From CG2-30-36-16 sp964372115 (GTDB taxonomy: Bacteria > Bacteroidota > Ignavibacteria > Ignavibacteriales > Ignavibacteriaceae), in assembly GCA_964372115.1 (NCBI GenBank), contig CAYJPN010000001.1, positions 1-64,000 on the forward strand: a stretch of DNA of 64,000 nt, read 5' to 3'. The stretch's first letter is position 1. The number at the start of each line of letters is the position of its first letter. Made by a program: the position numbers and the translations under genes. The notes beneath the pieces are model-generated. The model worked only from the letters and a program-made list of their open reading frames with translations. It made no database searches and was not told the origin of the DNA. Shown in pieces: positions 29,401 to 37,902 of this stretch.

Positions 29401-29533
29401 TAACGCCCTCTTTAAACTCGTGTCGCTTCGTTTCCAAAGACTCGGGATTTTGGTAAAGTTCTTCAAAACTTCTCCAGTAGTTTGGATCGGTTTTGGTTGT
29501 TAAGTTTAATAATTCGTCTTTCTTCTCAGACAT
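26495..29533 (-). CDS. actB: Alternative Complex III iron-sulfur subunit ActB
   Basis: 1,012 residues from ATG 29531-29533, six bases after AGGTG; the GTG at 29540 is less likely. A twin-arginine region (SRRKFLALLGASAALAGTGC) combines a Tat signal with a lipobox Cys. The middle is a molybdopterin-oxidoreductase-like domain, cofactor-free in this family. The C-terminal part is a ferredoxin-like unit with four Cys clusters: CLGCGDCVVAC, CQHCDHAPCENVCP, CVGTRYCSNNCP, and CTFC plus CQEACP. It carries electrons from quinol oxidation to ActA/ActE hemes. Confidence 0.93.
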   Translation of the reverse strand: MSEKKDELLNLTTKTDPNYWRSFEELYQNPESLETKRHEFKEGVTEDFDPKKLSNFSRRKFLALLGASAALAGTGCNNYPDRGEIISYNKMPEDVTLGIANYYASTAACEHGCGILVKTREGRPIKIDGNPDHPVSKGKVCSQAQASILDLYNPDRIKYPLKIGSSGLRGEVSWDNVDKEIIQLLNNRGGKEVAVITKKIISPTAKKLLDEFAKKYNAKIYSYELFNEEVRNRAWKKSYGSGTYPTIKWNKAKIIVALESDFIGREGNRVENARLFAEGRDIDDIKNFNRVYVVEGNMSLTGMNADYRLRLRPDAQHEFAASLLEAVNGNYSVLNSFSKKYDIENEKLKALVNDLNNNKGKAIVYAGSTLPEEVHLIVNTINAALGAEALFNEQMEVEHHPLAASVELSALINSMKTGGVAAVIHYDSNPVYHLPQDFGYKTALKKVSAIITLTSTNNESAALSNYTLPINHVLESWGDVKTRTGFVSLQQPVIAPIFNTRQKEAILLTWLNGDVKGFKDTIYHEYLMNNWQSSLFPSTLNFKKFWVNALHDGVVAVNDSSSFSQHFISSALPSAKVIDADSYVIAFKPSYSIGDGAYADNGWLQELPHPVSKITWDNYAAISHITAKELGVKNDDIVDIQVGDKKLSIPVFLQPGSADKTITIELGYGRENAGIVGTGVGFNANILMGSNGLSPWLYTGSAVKGKGSYQLVTAQEHHVFDDETTKDAAQKRGIIQEGTVERYKKHPRFMKKEEHENVSIYGSQTNMEYPGLKWGMAIDLNKCLGCGDCVVACISENNIPVVGKDQVAKGREMHWLRIDRYYSGTENEPKTSVQPMLCQHCDHAPCENVCPVVATTHSSDGLNQMVYNRCVGTRYCSNNCPYKVRRFNFFNFRDHFRDGFQEAEVHNLIYNPEVTVRSRGVMEKCTFCIQRIMEARENAIEQNRTVRGSDVKTACQEACPTTAIKFGDVNEKESDFAKFRNHELGYYVLEELNVRPNVTYIAKLRNTHSEEA

Positions 29534-29738
29534 TCTTTTCACCTATTCTTTTTCTATTAACCGCAAGCGGGTTAACATGAACAGTAATTTTGTCTTTTTT
29601 TATGGCATCTTTTTTTGCAAAAAGCTTAAAAGGTAAACTGCCGGCAATAAAAACACCGAATGCCCCGTAACCGAGAGAGGCAAAAAAACTTTTTCTTTTT
29701 ATCTTATTCTGATTTTTAAGTTTCTCAATCATTTTCAA
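29526..29738 (-). CDS. Small protein with Tat-like signal in the act operon
   Basis: 70 residues: KRKSFFASLGYGAFGVFIAGSL resembles a Tat signal with K-R in place of R-R, followed by a short basic tail (KDKITVHVNPLAVNRKR). It overlaps actB by 8 bp and follows actA by 10 bp, so it is translated as part of the operon. It could be a small ACIII subunit or assembly factor; no named family is recognised. Confidence 0.6.
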   Translation of the reverse strand: MKMIEKLKNQNKIKRKSFFASLGYGAFGVFIAGSLPFKLFAKKDAIKKDKITVHVNPLAVNRKRIGEKNV

Positions 29739-29748
29739 TCATCTCCAA

Positions 29749-30318
29749 TTAACGGTGGCAAGCGTAACAGTTATCCGGGCCCTTATTAATATTTTTCAGC
29801 TCCGGTAATTTATCATGAGCATTTCTATGGCAGTCAAGACAATTTCCCATCGTAAACGAATTTACCTGCTCAATTTTTTCCATCTGTGTAACTTCACCGT
29901 GGCAAGCTGTACAGTTGATTCCTTTGTTTACATGCACACTGTGGTTAAAATAGGCATAATCGGGTACTTTATGAATACGTTTCCATGGAAGCGCTTTTCC
30001 ATCTTTATAAAAAGAAGCAAGCAGTTGAATTTGCGGGCGATCCTTTCGTGCGATAGTATGACAATTCATACATGTACTAACTGACGGCACAATTGCGTGT
30101 CTCGATTTTTCAACACCGGTATGGCAATACTGGCAGTCAATTTTCATATCACCTGCATGAAGCTTGTGTGAAAATTGGATTGGTTGGTCGGGAGTATTGC
30201 CTACCCCATCCCTTTCCGGGCGTGAGATATAATAAGTTAAAGTAAAAGACGCAATTACAACAAATATCGTAATTGGGAGCCTAATCCTTAGGATATAATC
30301 CAGTTGAGAATTTTTCAT
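29749..30318 (-). CDS. actA: Pentaheme cytochrome c subunit ActA of Alternative Complex III
   Basis: 189 residues with an N-terminal membrane helix (about 14-30) and five C-x-x-C-H motifs: CQYCH, CMNCH, CTACH, CLDCH and CYACH, the last at the C-terminus. This matches ActA, the multiheme subunit that opens ACIII operons. It is the first gene of the long minus-strand respiratory unit; a 312-bp gene-free region lies upstream. Confidence 0.92.
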   Translation of the reverse strand: MKNSQLDYILRIRLPITIFVVIASFTLTYYISRPERDGVGNTPDQPIQFSHKLHAGDMKIDCQYCHTGVEKSRHAIVPSVSTCMNCHTIARKDRPQIQLLASFYKDGKALPWKRIHKVPDYAYFNHSVHVNKGINCTACHGEVTQMEKIEQVNSFTMGNCLDCHRNAHDKLPELKNINKGPDNCYACHR

Positions 30319-30524
30319 TATATACCTTTAAAATTACCCATCCTCCTTTTCAATAAACTTTATTTATCAAAAAGAAAGAGGCGTAATGCCTATAATTATA
30401 TCTAATATTTTTTTCGATTTGGGTTTTCGCGGTTACTTAAGCTTTTCCGCAAAGAACTGAGTTGATGAATTTTAAAAATTGTTTAAAATTCCAGCGCCAA
30501 AATTAAAAAATTATCGTAATAAAG

Positions 30525-30554
30525 CAAAAATAATTTTGAAAGCCCCTAACCAAA
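30525..30554 (-). promoter_or_regulatory. Possible Bacteroidota-type promoter for the act-cox operon
   Basis: On the minus strand TTTG, an 18-bp spacer and TATTTTTG resemble the TTTG/TAnnTTTG promoter pattern of Bacteroidota, about 200 bp before actA. The spacer is a base or two short, and AT-rich DNA gives chance matches. The rest of 30319-30630 shows no gene. Confidence 0.25.
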
Positions 30555-30630
30555 CTCTTTTGTGAATATAAATTATAACTTATCTACATCGAAATAGTTA
30601 TAGATATTATTGATATCATCAACGTTACGG

Positions 30631-31965
30631 TTAAGGTAACTCATCTTTATTTAATTCGTTATCGTCCCACGCAATTGTATTATTTAACAAGGTTGCCGGG
30701 TGCAAAACTTTTGTAACGACTTTAAATCGTTCGGCACCGTACTCAATCTGCCGCATACAGCCGGGGTTACCGGTTAATACAATTTCCGCTCCGGTTTTAC
30801 GGATATTTTCCATTTTACGACTTAATATCTTCATCGATGTTTCGTGTTGAATAATGTTGTAAGTGCCGGCGCTTCCGCAGCACCAGGTGGATTCTTCAAG
30901 AGGTACCATTGTTAAACCGGGTACCCTGTTCAACACTTCTCTTGGCTGGTTGACAATTTTTTGAGTATGGGCAAGATGACAAGCATCGTGATATGTCGCT
31001 GTTTGTTGAAAAGTTTTATAAACTATTTCAGGATTTTCTTCGGACAAAAATTCCGTTATATCTTTTACTTTTGATGAAAGATTTTTTGCAAGCTCCGAAT
31101 ATTTAGGATCGTCTTTAAATATGTGAGCATACTCTTTCATAAAAGCACCGCACCCTGCAGAATTAGAAATTAAAAAGTCATATTCTTCTCTACTGAAAAT
31201 ATCGATTAATTGTTTGGCAAGTTTATGAGCAGTTTCAAAATCGCCGTTATGTGCGTGCATAGAGCCGCAGCAAACCTGGTCTTTCGGTGTATAGATTTTG
31301 CAGCCAAGTTTTTGAAGCAGTTCGTGTGTATCTTTATTTACTTCTGCAAACATTACATTCATTAAACAGCCGGTTAACATTGCTGTTTTATATTTAACTG
31401 CCCCTTTTGGCTTATAATTTTCGGGAATAAAAGTATCACTAAATTTTTTTGAAACTTTCGGCGCAAGTTTATCAATTTCGGCAAGATTATGTCCAAACAA
31501 ATTAATTATGCCGCTTGCATGCGCAAACTTTTGTAAACCAGAGTTTTGGTAAAAATAAAGCAATCTTGCAAATATTTTTAAATTCCTTTTCGATCCGATG
31601 ATAGTTTTTAATGCAAATTTTTTAACAGCTTTTGCGATAGGAGAAATATACTCACTGTTATCAACTTCAACACGGGCGGCTTCTACCATCGAACCATATT
31701 TTACACCAGCAGGGCAAGCTGTTTCGCAAGCCTGGCAATCAAGACAAAAATTCATTTCATCGGCAAATTTTTGTGACATTTCCATCTCGCCACGGGCAAC
31801 CGCCTTTATCAGTTGTATTCTTCCTCTCGGAGATGAACTTTCGAGTTTTGTAAGTTCGTATGTTGGGCATGTTGCCAAACACATACCGCAGTGTATACAT
31901 TGAGCTAAAACATCATCAGCCGGCAGAACACCCAGAAGACGTTTTATTGGTTTGTGCTCGTCCAT
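30631..31965 (-). CDS. glcF: Glycolate oxidase iron-sulfur subunit
   Basis: 444 residues: two ferredoxin-type clusters near the N-terminus (CIHCGMCLATCPTY and CLDCQACETACPAG) and two C-terminal cysteine-rich domains with CCG signatures (QVCCGSMH and TWCCGSAG). With the FAD subunit encoded upstream it oxidises glycolate (or lactate) and passes electrons to the quinone pool, which would feed ACIII. It is the last gene of a three-gene unit. Confidence 0.88.
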   Translation of the reverse strand: MDEHKPIKRLLGVLPADDVLAQCIHCGMCLATCPTYELTKLESSSPRGRIQLIKAVARGEMEMSQKFADEMNFCLDCQACETACPAGVKYGSMVEAARVEVDNSEYISPIAKAVKKFALKTIIGSKRNLKIFARLLYFYQNSGLQKFAHASGIINLFGHNLAEIDKLAPKVSKKFSDTFIPENYKPKGAVKYKTAMLTGCLMNVMFAEVNKDTHELLQKLGCKIYTPKDQVCCGSMHAHNGDFETAHKLAKQLIDIFSREEYDFLISNSAGCGAFMKEYAHIFKDDPKYSELAKNLSSKVKDITEFLSEENPEIVYKTFQQTATYHDACHLAHTQKIVNQPREVLNRVPGLTMVPLEESTWCCGSAGTYNIIQHETSMKILSRKMENIRKTGAEIVLTGNPGCMRQIEYGAERFKVVTKVLHPATLLNNTIAWDDNELNKDELP

Positions 31966-31966
31966 T

Positions 31967-32569
31967 TTATTTTTCCATAAACTGCCGGATAAAAACTTTA
32001 CCGGCTTTTTCTGTAATTAGAATTTCTTTAATAATTTTTTTATTGTCGTAGTAAAAAAATCTTGCGGAATTTATCCCATGCAATTTTTTACATTCATCAT
32101 TAACAAAAAACCGAATTAATCCATCCTGGTAATAAGATGTTGAAATAACGCGCCCGAAGTTTACATTAATATCTGTCCCGATTTGTTCAAATTTCATCCG
32201 TTTTTTTTGACTATCCGATTGAATCCGGTACAAAGTACTTTTGATATTGTTATCACTCAAATAAATAAATTGAAAATCTGAGCTGTCACATTTCATCACA
32301 TATTCGAGCTCGTTAGGGTCAAGCAAAGATTCTATGTTTGGCATAATAACAAAATAATCAGAACAGTCATCATCCCCGGTATTGCGCGGTGTCTTACGGG
32401 CTGTCCAATCGGAAATATCGGCAGCAAGCAGATTTGAATCTTCATAACAAGATGTATCAATTTTTAGATCCGCGAACAATGAATCGACATAATAATCGAA
32501 TGAATTATTTTGCGCTGGAAGAAGACCAGTGAAGATTAGAATTAAACCTAAAAATATAATTAGCTTCAA
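31967..32569 (-). CDS. Secreted protein of unknown function within the glc operon
   Basis: 200 residues with a signal peptide (ending LLPAQ) and a mature part rich in aspartate with three or four cysteines. No family is recognised. Its TTG start (32567-32569) overlaps the glcD stop (ATTGA arrangement) and has AAGGA six bases upstream, so it is translationally coupled to glcD. Its stop is 1 bp from glcF. The placement suggests co-expression with glycolate oxidase, but a functional link is not demonstrated. Confidence 0.65.
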   Translation of the reverse strand: MKLIIFLGLILIFTGLLPAQNNSFDYYVDSLFADLKIDTSCYEDSNLLAADISDWTARKTPRNTGDDDCSDYFVIMPNIESLLDPNELEYVMKCDSSDFQFIYLSDNNIKSTLYRIQSDSQKKRMKFEQIGTDINVNFGRVISTSYYQDGLIRFFVNDECKKLHGINSARFFYYDNKKIIKEILITEKAGKVFIRQFMEK

Positions 32570-34002
32570 TGAAAATCCTTTATATGCTCTCTCTTGTGTG
32601 GTAAAGTTCCTTCACACCGCGGCCCGATAGTGAAAATTTTACCGGGGTTAATTACATTGTTTTCGTCAATTGAGGCTTTAATTTTTTTCATCATATCGAT
32701 GCCTGGAATACCTGCAACTTGCTCAAGAAATTGTTTTTTTGCAAGCCCGGTACCGTGTTCACCTGTGATGGTTCCGCCAAGTTTAATTGCTTCATTAAAT
32801 ATAAATTCAAATGCCCGATGCGTTTTATCAATCTCTTTACTGTCACGCTCATCTGTTAAACAGGTAGGATGCAAATTACCGTCTCCGGCATGTCCAAAAT
32901 TACCAATCAGAACATCATATTTTCTTGCGGCTTCGGTTACTTTTTCAATCATTACCGGCAGTTCGCTTCTTGGAACAGTTGCATCTTCTAAAATAGTTGT
33001 CGGTCTTTTCCGTGCTAAAGCGCTAAAGGCACTTCGGCGCGCTGCTTTTAATATTAAGCCTTCCGCCTCGTCGGCAGTAACCCGTACATTTGAAGCGTTG
33101 TTTTTCTTAAAAATAGATTGGACTATCGATGCATCCTCATCAACGGAACTCCCTTTGCCGTCAACTTCAATTAAAAGAATTGCTTCTGCATTTCTAGGCA
33201 AACCTATTTTTGTATAATCCTCTACACAATTGATTGTGGTATTATCCAAAAACTCCATCATTGAAGGCGTAATATGCGCTGCAATTATATCGGAAACAGA
33301 TTTGGCACTGTCTATAAGTCTATCAAAATATGCAAGTATTGTAATTGAGCGAGCTGGTTTTGGAATAAGCTTTAATAAAATTTTTGTAATAATTCCAAGA
33401 GTTCCTTCGCTTCCAACAATAAAATCACGAAGGTTATAACCCGCAACATCTTTAAAATTTTTACCGCCGGTTTTTAATAAATCGCCGTTGGGCAAAATCA
33501 TCTCTACACCCATTACATAATTTTTTGTTACCCCATATTTTAATCCTCTCAACCCTCCTGCATTATTGGCAACATTTCCACCAATTGTGCAAACATTTAA
33601 ACTTCCAGGATCGGGTGGATAAAAGAGTCCAAATTTTTCAACTTCTTTTTGCAATGTTCCAGTAACAACTCCAGGTTCAACCCAGGCAGTTAAATTCTTA
33701 TTGTCTATTTCGATTATCCTATTCCAGCGTGTCATAACAACGGCAATGCTGTTCACAACCGGTATTGAGCCGCCGCTTAAACCGGTTCCTGCGCCTCTTG
33801 GAACAATGCTAAATTTGGCTTCATTAGCCAATTTTACTATTTCAGAAATCTGGGAGTCATCTTTTGGGAAGACCACTGCTTCCGGCAGTTGATGATAAAT
33901 TGGGGTGCCATCGTAGGAGTAGCATAATCGATCTTCATCCGAATCAAAAAAATTATCGGCGCCGACTATACTTTTTATTTTGGCTTTTACTGTTGTATCC
34001 AT
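32566..34002 (-). CDS. glcD: Glycolate oxidase FAD-linked subunit
   Basis: 478 residues of the PCMH-type FAD-binding oxidase family: FAD-binding segment (PRGAGTGLSGGS and GLRGLKYGVTKNYV) and C-terminal oxidase cap with GNFGHAGDGNLHP and ITGEHGTG. These are the GlcD/LldD-like hallmarks. It catalyses 2-hydroxyacid (glycolate or D-lactate) dehydrogenation with GlcF as electron acceptor. The substrate cannot be separated between glycolate and D-lactate from motifs alone. Confidence 0.88.
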   Translation of the reverse strand: MDTTVKAKIKSIVGADNFFDSDEDRLCYSYDGTPIYHQLPEAVVFPKDDSQISEIVKLANEAKFSIVPRGAGTGLSGGSIPVVNSIAVVMTRWNRIIEIDNKNLTAWVEPGVVTGTLQKEVEKFGLFYPPDPGSLNVCTIGGNVANNAGGLRGLKYGVTKNYVMGVEMILPNGDLLKTGGKNFKDVAGYNLRDFIVGSEGTLGIITKILLKLIPKPARSITILAYFDRLIDSAKSVSDIIAAHITPSMMEFLDNTTINCVEDYTKIGLPRNAEAILLIEVDGKGSSVDEDASIVQSIFKKNNASNVRVTADEAEGLILKAARRSAFSALARKRPTTILEDATVPRSELPVMIEKVTEAARKYDVLIGNFGHAGDGNLHPTCLTDERDSKEIDKTHRAFEFIFNEAIKLGGTITGEHGTGLAKKQFLEQVAGIPGIDMMKKIKASIDENNVINPGKIFTIGPRCEGTLPHKREHIKDFH

Positions 34003-34085
34003 TTTGCAGCCTTTGGTAAAATATTAAGCTGCACAAATTTAACTATAATTTGGGGAAAGGTTAAACTTAATGGCTAAAAATATTT

Positions 34086-34370
34086 TTATATAAATCTTTT
34101 GAGAATTTGAAGCACAACAAAGGCTGTAAAAACAGCAAGCATGAGATAAAGAAAAAGTGTTTTTATCGAACGGCTTGTTAGAGTAAGAGTTGACATATAC
34201 CCGCGCCACCCGCATTTTTTGCAGCGGTAAAGTTTATAAAAAGTAACTGTTTTTATAAATCCTTCGCGCATGTTTCTAATTCTCGAGCGATGTAATACAT
34301 TGGGTTCTTTACAAGAAGGGCATCGCTGGAAGATCGGGTTTTTTTTAATTATTACAGTTTCATTTTTCAT
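34086..34370 (-). CDS. Small zinc-ribbon membrane protein
   Basis: 94 residues: a zinc ribbon built from C-P-S-C (18-21) and C-K-K-C (49-53 region) and a C-terminal membrane helix (about 70-90). No named function. Stand-alone gene; the flanking 34371-34593 holds nothing recognised. Confidence 0.6.
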   Translation of the reverse strand: MKNETVIIKKNPIFQRCPSCKEPNVLHRSRIRNMREGFIKTVTFYKLYRCKKCGWRGYMSTLTLTSRSIKTLFLYLMLAVFTAFVVLQILKRFI

Positions 34371-34593
34371 AGCTTAAAGATAATTTTTACAATCAGTATA
34401 ATCAATATGAATTTCTTTTTATTTTTTAACCAAGAATACAAAAAAGCGGCTCAATATTCGGAATTAAATTTTTAGGAACAATCTGCCGATTTGTATTTCC
34501 TCTTTTCCACCTTAAAGGTAAACCCGATATGCCAAACAATATTGATTTGCAACTACATATTGTGTCAGCACAAAATTTAAAAATGTTAATGAC

Positions 34594-36246
34594 TTAATTT
34601 TTATGCAATATTTGGTTATAAACTGTTTCATCATTTACAATATTTACTGCAGTCTGAAATTGAGGGTCATATTTAAGGAACTGTTCTATCTTACCTTTAA
34701 CACCGAGGTACCTCGATGCAAGTTCAGTTTTTAATTCTCTCATTATCTCTTTTTGATAAATCTTCAATTCGCCATCGTCTATTTTCTTAAACTCATTTTT
34801 TATTTTAACAAGACTTTCGTGTATTGTTTTATCAAAATTATTATCATCGGCTTGCTTTACGAGTTTATCAATTTCTTTTTCAGCATCAGATTTATAGATG
34901 AAGTTTTTCTCTTTGAGGTATGCACAAAATTTGGAAAATAGTTTCTCATCATTCGTGCTGCCGAATTCTTCATCAGGGTTTTTATACAAATAATTATCGG
35001 CAAATTGAAAAAATACACCTTTTGCTAAAAGAGATTTTGTAATATTTCCATCGATTTTAAAATTTACAACCGTGTCCGGAGTAATGCCTCCGCTGCCGTA
35101 AACCACTCTTTTGTTATCCGTTAAATATTCGGTGGAACTAAGTGAATCAGGATTAGCGATGACTTTATTTCCATTAGAGTAATCTATTTTTTGGATACAT
35201 CTGCCGGAAGGGGTATAATATTTTGCAGTTGTAATTTTTAATGATGTATTATAACTGAGGGGAGAAATGGTTTGCACCAAACCTTTTCCGAATGTTTTAT
35301 TGCCAAGAATAACTCCGCGGTCATGATCCTGCATTGCGCCTGCCACTATCTCCGATGCAGATGCTGATGCCTCGTTAACCAGAACAACTAATTTTGCGGT
35401 TGCAACCATTGGCTGTTGTTTTGCAATATAACTTTTTGAACTTGCCGGGTCGCGCCCTTTTGTCGAAACAATCAGTTCGTCTTTAGGTAAAAATTTATCG
35501 CAAATATCTACCGCAATATCGAGCAGTCCGCCCGGGTTACCACGAAGATCGAGCACTATAGATTTTATTTCTTTTTGTGTTTTTAATTCTTTTAAATCAT
35601 CTTTTAGTTCATCCGCGGCAGAGCGGCTAAAATTTGAAAGTTTTAAATAAACATTATTGCTTTCTGCCGGATAAAAACCGGAGTACAAAATGTTTTTTAT
35701 TATTACCTCTTCACGAATTAAATTGAAAACAACAGTGTCAGCACCTTCGTTACGGGTCATTTTTATTTCTACAGTAGTACCCGGGTCACCTTTAACCAGG
35801 GTTGAAATATCATCAACATTTTTTGCTGATACTTTTTTACCAGATGCTTCAATTAAAATATCACCGACACGCACACCCTGTCTCTGAGCAGAGTAACCGT
35901 CGAGCACATCAACTATCGTAACGTCATCACCTCTAACGCCTATGGAAATACCTACGCCGCCGTACTTGCCGTTTGTTATTAAATCAATTTCATCCTGCTT
36001 ATGTTCGTCAATAAAAACGGTATATGGATCAAGCGAGGATAACATTCCTTCAATGCCGGCACGCATAAATTGCTCTGGGTTTATTTCATCAACATAACTG
36101 AACGATATTTCTTTATAAATCCTGCTGAATAAATCGATGTTTTTGGAAATTTCAAAATATGTATCATCTTTGCCGGGGAAAAACCCGGCGAAAACAGTGA
36201 GTATAACAAATCCTAATAAATATTTTCTCCAACTATAAAATTTCAT
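34594..36246 (-). CDS. S41 family C-terminal processing peptidase (CtpA/Prc type)
   Basis: 550 residues from ATG 36244-36246, chosen because GGAAACGTA precedes it and a membrane anchor follows; the frame to 36279 is longer but lacks this. An N-terminal helical region, a PDZ domain (GGVGISIGVRGDDVTIVDV ... GVRVGDILI) and the S41 catalytic core (LRGNPGGLLDIAVDI; Ser in NEASASASEIVAGA; Lys in NKTFGKGLVQ) are clear. It overlaps tmk by 14 bp. It cleaves periplasmic proteins at their C-termini. Confidence 0.88.
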   Translation of the reverse strand: MKFYSWRKYLLGFVILTVFAGFFPGKDDTYFEISKNIDLFSRIYKEISFSYVDEINPEQFMRAGIEGMLSSLDPYTVFIDEHKQDEIDLITNGKYGGVGISIGVRGDDVTIVDVLDGYSAQRQGVRVGDILIEASGKKVSAKNVDDISTLVKGDPGTTVEIKMTRNEGADTVVFNLIREEVIIKNILYSGFYPAESNNVYLKLSNFSRSAADELKDDLKELKTQKEIKSIVLDLRGNPGGLLDIAVDICDKFLPKDELIVSTKGRDPASSKSYIAKQQPMVATAKLVVLVNEASASASEIVAGAMQDHDRGVILGNKTFGKGLVQTISPLSYNTSLKITTAKYYTPSGRCIQKIDYSNGNKVIANPDSLSSTEYLTDNKRVVYGSGGITPDTVVNFKIDGNITKSLLAKGVFFQFADNYLYKNPDEEFGSTNDEKLFSKFCAYLKEKNFIYKSDAEKEIDKLVKQADDNNFDKTIHESLVKIKNEFKKIDDGELKIYQKEIMRELKTELASRYLGVKGKIEQFLKYDPQFQTAVNIVNDETVYNQILHKN

Positions 36247-36868
36247 TACGTTTCCTTTTTTCCCAGAAAATAATTTCATTAATTATTTGAGTATGGATAT
36301 TATCAATACTCTGCAATCCGTTAATAACTTTAAATCTTTCTTCTTCCGAAGCAATTGATAAATATCCAAGTCTAACTTTTTCATAAAAATTGATGGCTGA
36401 CATCTCTATCCTGTCCAGGCTTCTGCTGCCTTTTGCAACTTTTCTCTTCTCAGCTTCTTCTACGGGGATATCGATAAAAAAAGTTATATCCGGAATCGTT
36501 TCACCAATCGAAACTTTATGAATATTATTCACAATCTCAACTGATAATCCTCTGCCGTAACCTTGATAAGCAGTTGTTGAATCATGAAAGCGGTCTGAAA
36601 TTACATAATAATTTTCATCCAAATAGGGTCTAATTTTTTCTCTTACAAGCTGAGATCGGCTTGCGGCAAAAAGAAGAATCTCAGTTTCCATAAACATAAG
36701 GTTGTTTTTTTTGTCAAGCAGGATATCCCTAACTTTCTCTGAAATTTCGGTTCCACCCGGCTCCCGGATAATTACTGTTTTATGATTTTTTTGCTCCAAA
36801 TGTTTTTTAAGTAGCTCAACCTGTGTGGATTTCCCGCAGAAATCTATTCCTTCAAAAGTAATAAACAT
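36233..36868 (-). CDS. tmk: Thymidylate kinase
   Basis: 211 residues with the P-loop GIDFCGKST (8-16), DR motif in ISDRFHDST and the lid region after PVEEAEKRK. It phosphorylates dTMP to dTDP. Its 3' end overlaps the peptidase gene. Confidence 0.92.
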   Translation of the reverse strand: MFITFEGIDFCGKSTQVELLKKHLEQKNHKTVIIREPGGTEISEKVRDILLDKKNNLMFMETEILLFAASRSQLVREKIRPYLDENYYVISDRFHDSTTAYQGYGRGLSVEIVNNIHKVSIGETIPDITFFIDIPVEEAEKRKVAKGSRSLDRIEMSAINFYEKVRLGYLSIASEEERFKVINGLQSIDNIHTQIINEIIFWEKRKRNEIL

Positions 36869-36934
36869 GTATTTGTAGATTTAATTAATAAAAAAGGCAG
36901 GTGAAAATAACTTTTTCAAAACTTTATTCAAATA

Positions 36935-37849
36935 CTAATTAAACTTTTTAATTACATAACGCAGCCGCTCCGGCTTTACATACAACAACGTGGTATTAAC
37001 CGGTTGTTTAATTATTGGTTTTACACTGCCGAGCGTGTCGAGCACTACATCGCGATAATTCAAATAAGCTTCAAGTTTTTCTTTGTCAAGTCTCCCCAGA
37101 ATGTCGATACCTCCTCTAATCCCAACAGTAACTTTGTTCGGTAAAAGCACAACGTTTCTATCTCTCGGTACATCAAAAACTTCTACAAGTAAATCTGAAA
37201 AATCTTTTTCCACAATTTTTTGAACGTTTAAATGTACCTGAATATTGTTATCGGCATAACTAATGCCTGTAGCGGGCATAAGTGATACAGAGATATCTTT
37301 TTTCTCATCGAGAGAAGTAAATTTTATCTTCTCGGTTTTAATTTCCTTTAGTTCTTTTATTTTAGTGGCAGGGCCAAAAACCATAGTGGAATCGGGGAAT
37401 ATTTTCGCTTCGGTGGCATTGCCGTAACCAATTTTAAATGACAGATCAAGATTCGGCACAATCTTTACTTTTTTGGAAATTACTTTTTCCACAACAAAAG
37501 ATAGTGTATCAGGAGAAATATCAATAACCTCTATATCGGAAGAAAGCCATTGGTTTTCAACAAGATAATTATAAAGATTCACCATCTGTTTTCCGCTATC
37601 CGGCTTTACGGAAACATTATATTCCGGTTTAGCACCAAGATTAACAGAAACAAGTTTCCATCCTTCTCCTTTTAGTTTTACAGAAATATCACGTGGAATT
37701 TTAGACCCGGAGGTGTACCCAACCGGAAAATTCACAAGTTTAACCGGAATACTTACGGTTGCATAATAATCGTTAGACAGTGATATGGAACCCCATAACA
37801 AAATTGAAAAAATAAATGAAGCTAATATTATATGTAAGTTCTTTCTCAT
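36935..37849 (-). CDS. YbbR/CdaR-like domain protein
   Basis: 304 residues from ATG 37847-37849 (a GTG two codons upstream is possible). One N-terminal membrane helix (about 5-25) is followed by three or so YbbR-type beta-rich repeats, each with the pattern P(V)-x-V/I-x-L-x-x-x-P-x-x-Y. In Firmicutes such proteins regulate the diadenylate cyclase CdaA, but no cdaA is next to it here. The Bacteroidota function is not established. Confidence 0.7.
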   Translation of the reverse strand: MRKNLHIILASFIFSILLWGSISLSNDYYATVSIPVKLVNFPVGYTSGSKIPRDISVKLKGEGWKLVSVNLGAKPEYNVSVKPDSGKQMVNLYNYLVENQWLSSDIEVIDISPDTLSFVVEKVISKKVKIVPNLDLSFKIGYGNATEAKIFPDSTMVFGPATKIKELKEIKTEKIKFTSLDEKKDISVSLMPATGISYADNNIQVHLNVQKIVEKDFSDLLVEVFDVPRDRNVVLLPNKVTVGIRGGIDILGRLDKEKLEAYLNYRDVVLDTLGSVKPIIKQPVNTTLLYVKPERLRYVIKKFN

Positions 37850-37902
37850 GAACACAAATATAAACTATTTTTTAGAAATTTAATCTTCTTAGTAATCAAA
37901 AA

